51,184 nt of DNA. Origin: Polynucleobacter sp. (GTDB taxonomy: Bacteria > Pseudomonadota > Gammaproteobacteria > Burkholderiales > Burkholderiaceae). The notes under the pieces were generated by a model that was not told where the DNA came from, searched no databases, and worked only from the letters and a program-made list of their open reading frames with translations. Shown piece by piece: positions 16,168-25,828 of this stretch. Each line of letters starts with the position of its first letter. Within the stretch, counting starts at the first letter, position 1. The stretch lies in assembly GCA_023254115.1 (NCBI GenBank), contig JALQYK010000062.1, forward strand, positions 1 through 51,184. Direction: 5' to 3'. The position numbers and the translations under genes were made by a program.

Positions 16168-16911
16168 TTGGATAAGTTGATCTACACAGCGTTAACTGGT
16201 GCAAAACAGGTCATGGACCAACAGGCAACTGTTGCTAATAACTTGGCCAACGTTTCTACTGCTGGATTTAGAGCTCAAATTGATAGCTATCAAGCTGTTC
16301 CGATTGTTGGTGATGGAGAGCTAAAGACTAGAACTCAAGTTGTTTCTGGAAATACCAGCAGCGATTATTCATATGGTCCGATTCAGAGAACTGGTCGCGA
16401 TTTAGATATCGCTATCAGTGGTCCAGGCTGGTTTGCTGTGATAGATAAAGAAGGTAAAGAAGCTTACACACGCAATGGTGCGATGATGGCTACTAGTACT
16501 GGATTATTGCAAACGCAGCGAGGCTTTAACTTGATGGGCGAGGGTGGCCCAATCACAGTTCCACCAGATTCAACTATCAATATTGCTAAAGATGGTTCTA
16601 TTTCAACCATTATTCCTGGAACAAATCCTGCTATCAATAACGAGCTCGGCAGACTTAAGTTAGTCAATCCTGCTGTTGAAACATTGGTTAGAGGGGATGA
16701 TGGCTTATTCAGAACAAAAGATGGCAATCCGGCTCCAATTGATCAGACGGTGACTGTGGTTGATTCATCCATCGAGGGAAGCAATGTGAACGTTGTGGAT
16801 GCAATGGTTCGCATGATTCATTTGAGTCATCAATATGAAATGCAGATTAATTTATTAAAAAATGCTGAAAACAATGCTGCTAAGGCATCTCAGCTCTTCA
16901 ACTTAAGCTGA
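16168..16911 (+). CDS. flgF: flagellar proximal rod protein FlgF
   Basis: FlgF is a proximal rod subunit. The 247-residue protein starts at TTG (16168) with GAGG seven bases before it; the product [20 protein letters not shown] aligns with FlgF N termini, so the TTG start is well supported. It has the axial motif [14 protein letters not shown], the central [20 protein letters not shown] and the C-terminal [20 protein letters not shown]. It stands between flgE and flgG with short gaps. Confidence 0.96.
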   Translation: MDKLIYTALTGAKQVMDQQATVANNLANVSTAGFRAQIDSYQAVPIVGDGELKTRTQVVSGNTSSDYSYGPIQRTGRDLDIAISGPGWFAVIDKEGKEAYTRNGAMMATSTGLLQTQRGFNLMGEGGPITVPPDSTINIAKDGSISTIIPGTNPAINNELGRLKLVNPAVETLVRGDDGLFRTKDGNPAPIDQTVTVVDSSIEGSNVNVVDAMVRMIHLSHQYEMQINLLKNAENNAAKASQLFNLS

Positions 16912-16936
16912 ACTAGATAACTTCAAAGGTAAAAAA

Positions 16937-17719
16937 ATGATTCGATCATTATGGATTGCAAAAACAGGTTTAGAGGCACAGCAAACGCAGATGGATGTTA
17001 TTACTAACAACCTATCAAACGTTAATACAACTGGCTTTAAAAAATCACGAGCTGTATTTGAAGACCTTCTCTATCAAAATACTCGTCAACCAGGCGCTGT
17101 ATCTTCTCAGAACACACGGCTACCATCAGGTATGCAATTCGGTACAGGTGTGCGAGCTGTTGCAACTGAGCGCATGCATACCCAAGGAAATCTTCAAACA
17201 ACGGGTAATGCAAAAGATATGGCGATTGAAGGCCAAGGTTTCTTTCAAGTTCTTTTGCCGGATGGTACGACTGGTTACACACGCGCTGGATCATTCCAAG
17301 TGGATAACCAAGGTCAGTTAGTAACGGCGAGTGGATACGTCTTACAGCCTGCCATCACTATTCCAGCAGATGCACAGTCACTGACTGTGAGTGTGGATGG
17401 ACTTGTTAACGTGACATTGCCTGGTGCCGCTGCTCCTACTCAAGTTGGTGCTATTCAGTTAGCCGCATTTATCAATCCAGCCGGTTTGGAAGCAAAAGGC
17501 GGGAATATTTACATTGAAACCAATGCTTCAGGTGCGCCTGCAGTCAACGTTCCGGGTACTAATGGTTTGGGAACAGTTGTTCAGGGTTACATTGAAACAG
17601 CTAACGTTAACGTTGTTGAAGAGATGGTCAATATGATTCAGGCTCAACGTGCATATGAAATTAATAGTAAAGCCGTTACCGCATCTGACCAAATGTTACA
17701 AAAGTTAGCTCAGTTATAA
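16937..17719 (+). CDS. flgG: flagellar distal rod protein FlgG
   Basis: FlgG makes the distal rod. The 260-residue length is typical and the protein is strongly conserved: [20 protein letters not shown], then [25 protein letters not shown], the central [12 protein letters not shown] and C-terminal [20 protein letters not shown]. It follows flgF by 25 bases with an AAAGGTAAAAAA ribosome region and precedes flgH by 14 bases. Confidence 0.98.
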   Translation: MIRSLWIAKTGLEAQQTQMDVITNNLSNVNTTGFKKSRAVFEDLLYQNTRQPGAVSSQNTRLPSGMQFGTGVRAVATERMHTQGNLQTTGNAKDMAIEGQGFFQVLLPDGTTGYTRAGSFQVDNQGQLVTASGYVLQPAITIPADAQSLTVSVDGLVNVTLPGAAAPTQVGAIQLAAFINPAGLEAKGGNIYIETNASGAPAVNVPGTNGLGTVVQGYIETANVNVVEEMVNMIQAQRAYEINSKAVTASDQMLQKLAQL

Positions 17720-17733
17720 AAATAGGTAAATAT

Positions 17734-18399
17734 ATGAAGTATTTGATCCTCATCACCACATGTGCCACAACTCTTATAGGTTGTGCTGGTGTAACGCCAT
17801 CTTCAATTACTTCAACTTCAGCAAGCGTTCGCCCAATGCCTACTGAAAGAGCTTTGCCTATGAGTGGCGCAATCTATAGCGAAAGATCATATCGATCAAT
17901 GTTCGAAGATCGTCGCGCCAGTAAAGTTGGCGATGTCATCACCATCATGATTGCTGAAAAAAGTTCTACTAATAAAGCAAACAACACAAAGTCGGAAAAT
18001 AAAGGATCTGCGGTTAATAGTTTAAGTGCATTGGGCGGCTTGTCTGCTGGTGCAATGAAAAATGCCAACGTCAACGGAGCAGGCGAAAGAACGCTTGAGT
18101 CTACAGACACCGGCAATATTACCAACGCGTTTAATTCATCATTGACTGTGACCGTAGTGGATGTTCTTGAAAGCGGTAACCTTGTTGTTCAGGGTGAAAA
18201 GCAGATTGGTTATGACAGGGGCGCTGACTTTATCCGATTTTCAGGGGTGGTATCGCCACAGTTAATCTCTAAAGGTAACGTTATTTCATCGACTCAAGTT
18301 GCAGATGCTCGTATTGAATACAGAACAAATTCACAAGTGGATCAGTCAGCAATCGCGAGCATGATGAATCGACTTTTTTATAGCATTTTGCCTTTCTAG
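17734..18399 (+). CDS. flgH: flagellar L-ring lipoprotein FlgH
   Basis: FlgH forms the outer-membrane L ring. The 221-residue precursor has a lipoprotein signal with lipobox LIGC, so the mature N terminus is Cys17. Family features include GAIYSERSYRSMFEDRRASK, VGDVITIMIAEKSST, and the C-terminal RFSGVVSPQLISKGN followed by STQVADARIEYR. It lies between flgG and flgI. Confidence 0.97.
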   Translation: MKYLILITTCATTLIGCAGVTPSSITSTSASVRPMPTERALPMSGAIYSERSYRSMFEDRRASKVGDVITIMIAEKSSTNKANNTKSENKGSAVNSLSALGGLSAGAMKNANVNGAGERTLESTDTGNITNAFNSSLTVTVVDVLESGNLVVQGEKQIGYDRGADFIRFSGVVSPQLISKGNVISSTQVADARIEYRTNSQVDQSAIASMMNRLFYSILPF

Positions 18400-18418
18400 A
18401 AGCGCTTAAAAAATCCCT

Positions 18419-19582
18419 ATGTTTATTCAGCAAGCTCAACATCAAATGACAACTTACTTAGATCCAAAAGAATTTGTTAAAAAATATTTCTTTGGACTAG
18501 CGATTTGCTTGGCATTTTTAGCAACCATCATTCATTCTCCTTCAGCCAGTGCTGAGCGAATCAAAGAGTTGGCAAGTATTCAAGGGATTCGTCAAAACCA
18601 ATTGATTGGTTACGGCATTGTTGTTGGTCTTGATGGTACCGGTGACCAAAGCCCAGTGACCGTGCAGGGTATTACCAATATGTTGACTCAAATGGGCATC
18701 AACACTCCGGCAGGAGCAAATTTACAAGCCAAAAACGTAGCAGGTGTTGTAGTAACTGCAAACTTGCCATCTTTCGCGCAGCCTGGACAAACTCTCGACA
18801 TCACCGTTTCATCAGTTGGCGCAGCAAAGAGTTTAAGAGGTGGCACATTGCTCATGACCCCCTTAAAAGGTGCTGATGGTCAAGTCTATGCAATGGCCCA
18901 AGGAAATTTATTGGTCGGTGGCGCTGGTGCAGCTGCTGCTGGCTCAACAACGACAGTCAATCATTTGAGCGCTGGAAGAATCAGTGCAGGCGCTACTGTT
19001 GAGAGAGCCGTCAATATGATGGTTGGTGAAGGTAGTGTGATAACTCTCGAACTGAAAGATTCTGACTTCTCGGTGGCCGCTTTGGTCGTTGCGGAGGTCA
19101 ATAAGAAATTTGGTGATGGCACAGCAAGTGCTAAAAATTCAAGAGTGATTAATGTTCGAGCTCCAGTTGATTATGACCAAAGAGTCTCTTTTTTAGGGGA
19201 GCTTGAGTCTGTCAGAATTCAAGCAAAGCCTCAAGCTGCCAAAGTTGTGTTGAATGCTAGAACAGGTTCAATCGTTATGAATCAGGCGGTAACACTCAAG
19301 CCTTGTGCAATTTCACATGGCAATCTCTCAGTGGTAGTTTCTGCCACAAACGAAGTCAGTCAGCCAGGTGCATTATCTGGTGGGGAGACAGCGGGTGTGA
19401 CAAACGCTCAAGTAAGCATTGAATCTAAACCAGGCTTGGTCGTCTCATTACCGAACTCCGCTTTATTGAGTGATGTTGTGAACGCGTTAAATTCTATTGG
19501 AGCCACCCCTCAAGATTTATTAGCAATATTGCAGGCCATCAAGGTTTCAGGGTCGCTTAATGCAGAGTTAGAGATTATCTAA
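18419..19582 (+). CDS. flgI: flagellar P-ring protein FlgI
   Basis: FlgI assembles the periplasmic P ring around the rod with help from FlgA. The 387-residue precursor has a somewhat long N terminus before a Sec signal (FGLAICLAFLATIIHSPSASA, cut before ERIKEL, shown here as FGLAICLAFLAT and IIHSPSASA). The mature sequence RIKELASIQGIRQNQLIGYG and VGLDGTGDQ are diagnostic. No good ribosome site is visible at ATG 18419, and an alternative Met at 18446 would shorten only the pre-signal part. Its stop overlaps the flgJ start by one base. Confidence 0.97.
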   Translation: MFIQQAQHQMTTYLDPKEFVKKYFFGLAICLAFLATIIHSPSASAERIKELASIQGIRQNQLIGYGIVVGLDGTGDQSPVTVQGITNMLTQMGINTPAGANLQAKNVAGVVVTANLPSFAQPGQTLDITVSSVGAAKSLRGGTLLMTPLKGADGQVYAMAQGNLLVGGAGAAAAGSTTTVNHLSAGRISAGATVERAVNMMVGEGSVITLELKDSDFSVAALVVAEVNKKFGDGTASAKNSRVINVRAPVDYDQRVSFLGELESVRIQAKPQAAKVVLNARTGSIVMNQAVTLKPCAISHGNLSVVVSATNEVSQPGALSGGETAGVTNAQVSIESKPGLVVSLPNSALLSDVVNALNSIGATPQDLLAILQAIKVSGSLNAELEII

Positions 19583-20490
19583 TGACTTCTCCAGTGGGTG
19601 CTGACTTTCAAACTAGCCAATCGATTGCGATTGATGCTAAGAGTTTGGGTAATTTAAAAGCAGCTGCTAAGAAAAACTCACCAGAAGCATTAAATAAAGC
19701 AGCAAAACAATTTGAAGCTCTTTTCTTGAACATGGTTCTTAAGAGCATGCGTGATGCAACCCCAACGGATGTAAATCAAACCAGCACGGACAGAAAACTA
19801 TTTACCAGTATGTTTGACCAGCAAATGAGTCAAGTTATGGCTGAAAGAGGCGTTGGTCTTGCGGACATGATGATCAAGCAACTTCAAAATGCTGCTAGCT
19901 TTAATCAAGCTGATCCAAAATTAAAAGAAATCAAGGAAAAGGGTGCTCCGGAACCAATGCCCTTGAATGTTCCAAAGACATTTGAACTGAATAAACCTTC
20001 GCAATCTGGCTTTAATTTATCTAGCGTAACTGGAAAAGTCAAAGAATTTATTGAGCCATTACTTTCTCAAGCTAAAGAAGCCAGTCAGAAAACTGGATTA
20101 CCTCCCCAGTTCATCTTGGGCCAGGCTGCTTTAGAAAGTGGTTGGGGTAAGCGACAAATATTGAATGCAGATGGGTCTACCAGTCATAACATTTTTGGAA
20201 TTAAAGCTAATTCAAGTTGGAAAGGTAAAACCGCTGAAATATTGACCACAGAATATATCAACGGTAAACCTGAAAAAGTCATGGCCACATTCAAGTCTTA
20301 TGACTCATATGCTGAGGCTTTTTCTGACTATGCCAATTTAGTATCAACAAGTCCAAGATATAAAAATTTGATTGAGAACGGTCAAACTTTATTAGGGTTT
20401 GTTCAAGGTTTAAAAAAGGCTGGGTATGCAACTGACACGGCCTATGCAGAAAAGTTAAGCAACATCATCAAAACTAACTTTAAGACCTAA
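19582..20490 (+). CDS. flgJ: rod-cap/peptidoglycan hydrolase FlgJ
   Basis: FlgJ is the rod cap and locally opens peptidoglycan. Residues 1-110 form the rod-binding domain (NKAAKQFEALFLNMVLKSMR, then MFDQQMSQVMAERGVGLADM). Residues 150-302 are a GH73 glucosaminidase domain with the catalytic Glu E185 in LGQAALESGWG, and later YDSYAEAFSDYANLV. The two-domain form is that of beta- and gammaproteobacteria. It is the last gene of the flgB run, and 101 bases separate it from flgK. Confidence 0.97.
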   Translation: MTSPVGADFQTSQSIAIDAKSLGNLKAAAKKNSPEALNKAAKQFEALFLNMVLKSMRDATPTDVNQTSTDRKLFTSMFDQQMSQVMAERGVGLADMMIKQLQNAASFNQADPKLKEIKEKGAPEPMPLNVPKTFELNKPSQSGFNLSSVTGKVKEFIEPLLSQAKEASQKTGLPPQFILGQAALESGWGKRQILNADGSTSHNIFGIKANSSWKGKTAEILTTEYINGKPEKVMATFKSYDSYAEAFSDYANLVSTSPRYKNLIENGQTLLGFVQGLKKAGYATDTAYAEKLSNIIKTNFKT

Positions 20491-20537
20491 GTAACAAACT
20501 AAAGAAGATTTTAAAAAAATCAATATTTATAAAAGTC

Positions 20538-20564
20538 TCATGTTTTCTATAAATATGTCGTTGT
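20538..20564 (+). promoter_or_regulatory. weak sigma-28-like promoter of flgKL
   Basis: TCATGTTT (20538-20545), an 11-base gap and GTCGTTGT (20557-20564). The first six bases of the -10 equal those of the flgM and TPR-operon sites. It lies 27 bases before the flgK ATG. flgKL are late genes in most species, which fits. Confidence 0.35.
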
Positions 20565-20591
20565 AAGTATACGTAGTACTGAAAGGTGTAA

Positions 20592-22262
20592 ATGGCTGAT
20601 ATTTTATCGATCGCACAAAGTGGATTACATGCCGCACAGGCAGGTATTAACACGACTGGTCAAAATATCGCCAACGTTTCTACCCCTGGATACTCAAGAC
20701 AGGTTGTGGAGCAACAACCTAGTCCATCAGTTCAGTATGGATTGACATCGGTTGGTCAAGGTACAAACGTTACAGGTATTCATCGTATTTATAGTGAATT
20801 TTTAGCAGCGCAGGCGAATACCGCCAGAACAACAAGCAGTAATTTGGCGACACAAAGTGCTGAAATGCAGCCAATTAATAACTTATTGACTGACTCTAGC
20901 TCTGGTTTGTCTACAGCTGTTTTAGACTTTTTCAATAAATTACAAAACTTATCATCTAGGCCTTCTGATACATCAAGCCGTCAGACAGTCATTTCTGCAT
21001 CTCAAAACTTGGTCGCAAGATTTAATGATGCTCAGAAGCAGTTGACCAATGTTAATAGTGGTTTGAATATCCAAATCAAAGACAGCGTTACAAAAATTAA
21101 TGAAGCTGCTTCTCAAATTGCCTCATTAAATCAACAAATCGCCGTTTCACAAACAAGTCGCGGTGGATCAAACATCAACGGATTATTAGATCAGCGTGAT
21201 CAAGTAGTTGCCAACCTAAGTAAACAAGTCAAGCTCACAGTGAACGAGCAAGACGGTAACTACAACGTCATGATTGGCAATGGAGTTCCTTTGGTGCTTG
21301 CATTCAATACGTACAAAATGGAAACGGTCGCTAGTAAAAATGATCCAACTCGTTTAAATGTGAGTTATACGCCAATAGGCGGAGAAGAAGTGGATGTCTC
21401 TGATGCTCTATTGGGTGGTTCTTTGGGTGGAATTTTTGATTTTAGAAAAAATATTCTCAATCCAACCCAAAATACCATTGGGCAAATCATCTTAGCAATT
21501 ACTAGTGACATTAATGCCGTTAATAAAACGGGTCTTAAGGCAAATGGCATGCTGGGTGGAAATATATTTACCCAACCTTCAAGCCTAGCCACTCCTTACA
21601 CAACAAATACGGGCACCGGCGGTATAAGCATTACTATTACCGATACTAATTTACTCACCAATAGTGATTACATCCTAGAGAAAACTGGTGCAGGAGACTC
21701 GTATAGCTTAACTCGAGTTTCTGATGGGGTGGATATTTATTCAAATAGTGCATTAGCAGCAATCACCAATGCTGGATTTTCATTATCAATCAATACAGGT
21801 ACGATCTCTTCAGGTGATCAATTCTTGTTAAGGCCAACGTATTCTGGATCAAGTAGTTATTCAGTGACGGCGACCATTAGTGACATTGCAACAGCAGCGG
21901 CAGGGACTTCAATACAACCCAACCCAGTTGTAGCCCCGGCTCCTGGCGATAATTCAAACGTACTTGCCATGCTCGCCAAACAAACTTCATTGGTTATGAA
22001 CAGTGGTTTAAGTAGTTATCAAGACACATTGGGCGGTTTGATTAGCACTGTAGGAAATAAATCAGCGGAATTAAAAGCCACAAGTGCTTATGCAGATCAG
22101 TGGCAACAGAGCTCAAGTATTGCCATGGAGAACTATTCTGGCATCAATCTTGAAGAAGAAGCTGCTAACTTATTGCGTTATCAACAAGCTTATCAAGCAT
22201 CAGGCACGGTATTACAAATGGCCCGACAAATGTTTGATAGTGTCCTAAATATCATGCGGTAA
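20592..22262 (+). CDS. flgK: hook-filament junction protein FlgK (HAP1)
   Basis: FlgK is the first junction protein between hook and filament and is escorted by FlgN. The 556-residue protein begins with the axial motif LHAAQAGINTTGQNIANVST, PGYSRQ and ends with SGINLEEEAANLLRYQQAYQ ASGTVLQMARQMFDSVL. The length is typical. A GAAAGGTG ribosome site lies before the ATG. It forms a two-gene unit with flgL, 20 bases downstream. Confidence 0.97.
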   Translation: MADILSIAQSGLHAAQAGINTTGQNIANVSTPGYSRQVVEQQPSPSVQYGLTSVGQGTNVTGIHRIYSEFLAAQANTARTTSSNLATQSAEMQPINNLLTDSSSGLSTAVLDFFNKLQNLSSRPSDTSSRQTVISASQNLVARFNDAQKQLTNVNSGLNIQIKDSVTKINEAASQIASLNQQIAVSQTSRGGSNINGLLDQRDQVVANLSKQVKLTVNEQDGNYNVMIGNGVPLVLAFNTYKMETVASKNDPTRLNVSYTPIGGEEVDVSDALLGGSLGGIFDFRKNILNPTQNTIGQIILAITSDINAVNKTGLKANGMLGGNIFTQPSSLATPYTTNTGTGGISITITDTNLLTNSDYILEKTGAGDSYSLTRVSDGVDIYSNSALAAITNAGFSLSINTGTISSGDQFLLRPTYSGSSSYSVTATISDIATAAAGTSIQPNPVVAPAPGDNSNVLAMLAKQTSLVMNSGLSSYQDTLGGLISTVGNKSAELKATSAYADQWQQSSSIAMENYSGINLEEEAANLLRYQQAYQASGTVLQMARQMFDSVLNIMR

Positions 22263-22282
22263 TCAAACCCATTAGGTAACCT

Positions 22283-23176
22283 ATGCGTATCAGTACAAAC
22301 ACAATCTATCAGCTCAGCACAAGCCAAATGACTGCGCTACAAGAGAAAATCTCACAGACTTCTCAGCAAGCGAGCACTGGCAAGAAAGTCATGACTCCTC
22401 AAGATGATCCGGTGGGATCGGCCAAGCTATTAGAGGCAAAGCAAGCAATCACGATGAATGATCAATATTCAGTGAATCGCAATGCCTTGAAATACACCAT
22501 TGGAATTGCTAACGTGGCTTTGAATGGTATTCAAGACACTATGCAGAGTATGAATGAGCAGATCGTCAGTTTAGGAAACGGAACCTTAAATAGCTCTAAT
22601 CGTCAGTCAATTGCTTTAACACTACAGTCTCAATTAGATCATTTGGTGTCTCTATCAAATACCAAGGATGCTGCAGGACATTACATATTTTCTGGTTACA
22701 AATCAGATACTGCTTCTATTAATGCATCGACATATGCTTATAGTGGTGACACTAACAATGCATTGATACAGGTAGACAGTTCAACGCAATTGGGTTTGGG
22801 TGTCAATGCCGACTCAATGTTTTCAAGCGGCTTTCTGGCACAAGTTAAAACAAGTATCACTGCATTAAGTGATGCATCATCGACGGATGCACAAATAGCG
22901 ACAGCTATCAGTGATTTAAAAACAAAATTTACTGCTTCTCAAGTAACGGTGAATGCCGCGCAAGTGACCCTTGGAACATCTGAGAATAGATTAACAAGCA
23001 TGGACTCGATTGGCAGTGAGCGCGCTTTGGCTTATAAAGATGCGGTATCTTCTTTAGAAGATGTTGACTATAACAAGGTCCTATCAGACTTAGCAAGGCA
23101 GCAACTGCAGCTTCAGGTGGCTCAAAAGACATTCACCCAAATTAGTAACTTGAGTATTTTTAATTACATCAAGTAA
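22283..23176 (+). CDS. flgL: hook-filament junction protein FlgL (HAP3)
   Basis: FlgL is the second junction protein, adjoining flagellin. The 297 residues show the flagellin-like N terminus (MRISTNTIYQLSTSQMTALQ, TGKKVMTPQDDPVGSAKLLE) and C-terminal coiled coil (SSLEDVDYNKVLSDLARQQL). It ends 22 bases from the convergent fliR stop. No clear terminator is visible in that gap. Confidence 0.96.
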   Translation: MRISTNTIYQLSTSQMTALQEKISQTSQQASTGKKVMTPQDDPVGSAKLLEAKQAITMNDQYSVNRNALKYTIGIANVALNGIQDTMQSMNEQIVSLGNGTLNSSNRQSIALTLQSQLDHLVSLSNTKDAAGHYIFSGYKSDTASINASTYAYSGDTNNALIQVDSSTQLGLGVNADSMFSSGFLAQVKTSITALSDASSTDAQIATAISDLKTKFTASQVTVNAAQVTLGTSENRLTSMDSIGSERALAYKDAVSSLEDVDYNKVLSDLARQQLQLQVAQKTFTQISNLSIFNYIK

Positions 23177-23198
23177 GTTTGATCACATAGATGAGTGG

Positions 23199-23984
23199 TT
23201 AAGTGGCAAGAGTGGCTGTTGCCTGCCTGATCATTTGAATGCCCATATCAAGTGAATTGATGATCGGGCTACTCCAATATGGCATATTGATAGAAAGCAT
23301 CAAAAAGCCAACGCCAATGGTGATGGGAAATCCAATACCAAAAAGATTCAACTGAGGGGCAGCTTTGGTCAAAATGCCAAGAGCAATATTGGCTATCAAC
23401 AGGGTGGTCACGATCGGTAAAGAGAGTTGTAAGCCAATACTGAAGATATTGGAACCCCAATAAGCAAGATCTCTGAACGCAACTGGAGCTAGAGAAATCT
23501 GATTGATGGGTATTGTTTTAAAGCTATCAAAAAAGGATTCAAGCATGACCAGGTGTAAATTGGTGCTTAAAAAAATCGCTAAGGCTAATAACGATAAGAA
23601 TTGAGAAATAACAATCGTTTGCCCTTGTGTCTGGGGGTTGTAAAAAGTTGCAAATCCCAAACCCATTGATACACCAATTAATTCGCCAGCCATTTCAATG
23701 GCTGCAAATATCACTCGCATCACAAACCCGATTGAAATACCAATCAAAAATTGATTAATCAGAATCAACAACCCATCCATTGATAAAGGGTCTTTTATGA
23801 CAGTTAGTGACATGTCAGGCATGATTAAAATAGTCATGGCAATGGCCAAACCAATGCGTGTTGTGACTGGAAAAGAATTCTGACTAAGCAGTGGGGCGCT
23901 TGAAAAAAGGCCCAGTATTCGGCTAAAAGGCCAAATAAAAGTTGCGACCAAAGTGATCAGTTCTTGACTGCTTATCTGGAACAT
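23199..23984 (-). CDS. fliR: flagellar export gate protein FliR
   Basis: FliR is part of the FliP5Q4R1 export channel in the inner membrane. The 261-residue protein has about six hydrophobic segments, with the family motif FATFYNPQTQGQTIVISQFL in the middle and GIGFPITIGVGFLML near the C terminus. It is the last gene of the fliF-fliR minus-strand run, 29 bases after fliQ. Confidence 0.96.
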   Translation of the reverse strand: MFQISSQELITLVATFIWPFSRILGLFSSAPLLSQNSFPVTTRIGLAIAMTILIMPDMSLTVIKDPLSMDGLLILINQFLIGISIGFVMRVIFAAIEMAGELIGVSMGLGFATFYNPQTQGQTIVISQFLSLLALAIFLSTNLHLVMLESFFDSFKTIPINQISLAPVAFRDLAYWGSNIFSIGLQLSLPIVTTLLIANIALGILTKAAPQLNLFGIGFPITIGVGFLMLSINMPYWSSPIINSLDMGIQMIRQATATLAT

Positions 23985-24013
23985 GGCCTATTCAATCAAT
24001 ATGCCTTTGTGTA

Positions 24014-24283
24014 TTAACCGCCAAAATTGGCAATGTTGGTCAGTACTAGTTTGAAGTAGTCCTCAAAAGATGTCAGCATCCAAGGACCAGCAACCACCAA
24101 TGCGATCAAAATCCCTAAAAGTTTTGGAATAAAAGAAAGGGTTGATTCATTGATTTGAGTGGCTGCTTGAAAAATGCTGACCACCAGACCAATCACCAAA
24201 GCTACTAGCAATAATGGACCAGCTAGCATGATTGTCAAATCAATTGCTTGTCTGCCAAGCATCATTGTGTCTTGTGGATTCAT
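24014..24283 (-). CDS. fliQ: flagellar export gate protein FliQ
   Basis: FliQ is an 89-residue export-channel subunit with two long membrane hairpin helices (LTIMLAGPLLLVALVIGLVV, then GILIALVVAGPWM). The conserved FQAATQINESTLSFIPK lies between them. The length is exactly that of the family. It lies 7 bases after fliP. Confidence 0.97.
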   Translation of the reverse strand: MNPQDTMMLGRQAIDLTIMLAGPLLLVALVIGLVVSIFQAATQINESTLSFIPKLLGILIALVVAGPWMLTSFEDYFKLVLTNIANFGG

Positions 24284-24290
24284 GAGTTTT

Positions 24291-25112
24291 TCAAGAAAAA
24301 CTTTGGGCTAAAGAACCTAACAGTAATTGCCACCCATCTACAAGAACAAAGAGCATTAATTTAAATGGTAGCGACACAATGGATGGTGGAACCATCATCA
24401 TACCCATGGCCATTAATATCGAAGCAACTACCATATCAATGATCAAGAATGGCAGAAATACTGTGAATCCAATTTGAAAAGCAGTTTTTAGTTCACTTGT
24501 TACAAAAGCAGGAACTAATATGGTTAATGGGATATTTGAAACATCAAATACCTCATTCGATTTTGACATTTTTACAAAAAGAGCTAAATCAGCTTCTCTT
24601 GTTTGTTTGGTCATGAATGCTTTAAGAGGTTCAGCCGCTCTATCAATAGCCACTGTAGTAGAAATTTTATTAGCAGCTAAAGGTTCGTAAGCGTTTTTAT
24701 AAATATCATCAATCACTGGGCTCATGATGAAAAAAGTCATGAATAAAGCCAAACCAATCAACACCTGATTTGGAGGTGAGTTTTGGGTGCCTAAAGCAGA
24801 TCGTAGTAATGATAGAACGATGATGATTCTTGTGAAGCTGGTCATCATCAAGATAACTGCTGGTAAAAACGTCAGCGATGTTAATAATATGAGTAGCTGT
24901 AAGGTTAGGCTATACGTTTGTCCACCACCAGCGTTTTTACTAACATTAAGGCCTGGTAATTCTTGAGCTAGGGCTGGTTGAATAAAAAAAGTGAATAATC
25001 CGGCGAATAAAACACTTGAAATTACCAACAATTTCAAACGATTCTGTTTGTATTTGGTCAAAGTTTCAAGAAAAGATGATTTCATCAAAGTGGATAAACA
25101 ATTATTTAACAT
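24291..25112 (-). CDS. fliP: flagellar export gate protein FliP
   Basis: FliP forms most of the export channel. The 273-residue precursor has a cleavable-type hydrophobic start ending in FIQPALAQE, then membrane helices with the signatures [20 protein letters not shown] and [20 protein letters not shown], followed by [15 protein letters not shown]. The reading frame overlaps fliO by 11 bases. A Met at 25085 would remove nine residues before the signal and is an alternative start, with no strong ribosome site at either. Confidence 0.97.
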   Translation of the reverse strand: MLNNCLSTLMKSSFLETLTKYKQNRLKLLVISSVLFAGLFTFFIQPALAQELPGLNVSKNAGGGQTYSLTLQLLILLTSLTFLPAVILMMTSFTRIIIVLSLLRSALGTQNSPPNQVLIGLALFMTFFIMSPVIDDIYKNAYEPLAANKISTTVAIDRAAEPLKAFMTKQTREADLALFVKMSKSNEVFDVSNIPLTILVPAFVTSELKTAFQIGFTVFLPFLIIDMVVASILMAMGMMMVPPSIVSLPFKLMLFVLVDGWQLLLGSLAQSFS

Positions 25113-25443
25113 TATTTTTTCTTAGGTAAGTGTCTAACCAAGATTTAGCGTTAAATGGTGCCGGAGCTGGAATCTCATTTTCAGTGCTAACTGTGTCTGT
25201 TGTTTTCGGTAGAGTCGCAATGTGATTAACTTGACCGGCTGCTACTCCAACAAGAATCAATTGCCCAGAAACTTCAATCAAAGCAACTTTCTCTCGTGGA
25301 CCCAGTGAGCTGATGGCTTTTAATTGGATTAAATTTGATTGGCCACCACGAACTGTCTGCAATTTACGTAATAGGTAAGCGCAGCCCCATATGACTAATA
25401 AAACAGCTGCAAGTGCAAAGGTTGTTTGAAATAAAGCGCTCAT
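25102..25443 (-). CDS. fliO: flagellar export assembly protein FliO
   Basis: FliO helps assemble the FliP ring. The 113-residue protein has one N-terminal membrane helix ([19 protein letters not shown]) and a small cytoplasmic beta domain with [18 protein letters not shown] and [14 protein letters not shown]. The family is weakly conserved, and identification uses these motifs plus position between fliN and fliP. It overlaps fliN by 4 bases. Confidence 0.94.
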   Translation of the reverse strand: MSALFQTTFALAAVLLVIWGCAYLLRKLQTVRGGQSNLIQLKAISSLGPREKVALIEVSGQLILVGVAAGQVNHIATLPKTTDTVSTENEIPAPAPFNAKSWLDTYLRKNNVK

Positions 25444-25817
25444 TGACGGCTTAACCTGCGCATACGTTCTGCTGGAGAAATAATATCGGTCAAACGAATG
25501 CCAAACTTATCCTGTATGACCACGATCTCAGCTTTTGCAACAAGAGTGCCGTTGACGTAGACATCTAAGGGCTCAGCCACATTGGTATTGAGCGGTACAA
25601 CTGAACCTTGGGTTAGACGGACTAAATTTTTGATAGGCATTTTTGTGCGGCCTAATTCAACCGTTAACTGAACGGGGATATCTAAAATAAAGTCGATGCT
25701 TTGAGGATTCTCTTCAGAAACATCTCCCATGTTCAAATCTTTAAAAACACTGCTAGAGTCAGCTGGTAACTCTGGGGTAATGTTTCCTGGGGAATCTGGA
25801 TTATTTTCTTCTGCCAT
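25440..25817 (-). CDS. fliN: flagellar motor switch protein FliN
   Basis: FliN forms the lower C ring with FliM and docks the export ATPase complex. The 125-residue protein has a variable acidic N terminus and the SpoA (surface presentation) domain from about 45: LDIPVQLTVELGRTKMPIKN, then VDVYVNGTLVAKAEIVVIQD (first residues LDVYVNG) and KFGIRLTDII. It lies 11 bases after fliM. Confidence 0.97.
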   Translation of the reverse strand: MAEENNPDSPGNITPELPADSSSVFKDLNMGDVSEENPQSIDFILDIPVQLTVELGRTKMPIKNLVRLTQGSVVPLNTNVAEPLDVYVNGTLVAKAEIVVIQDKFGIRLTDIISPAERMRRLSRQ

Positions 25818-25828
25818 ATAAAAACTCT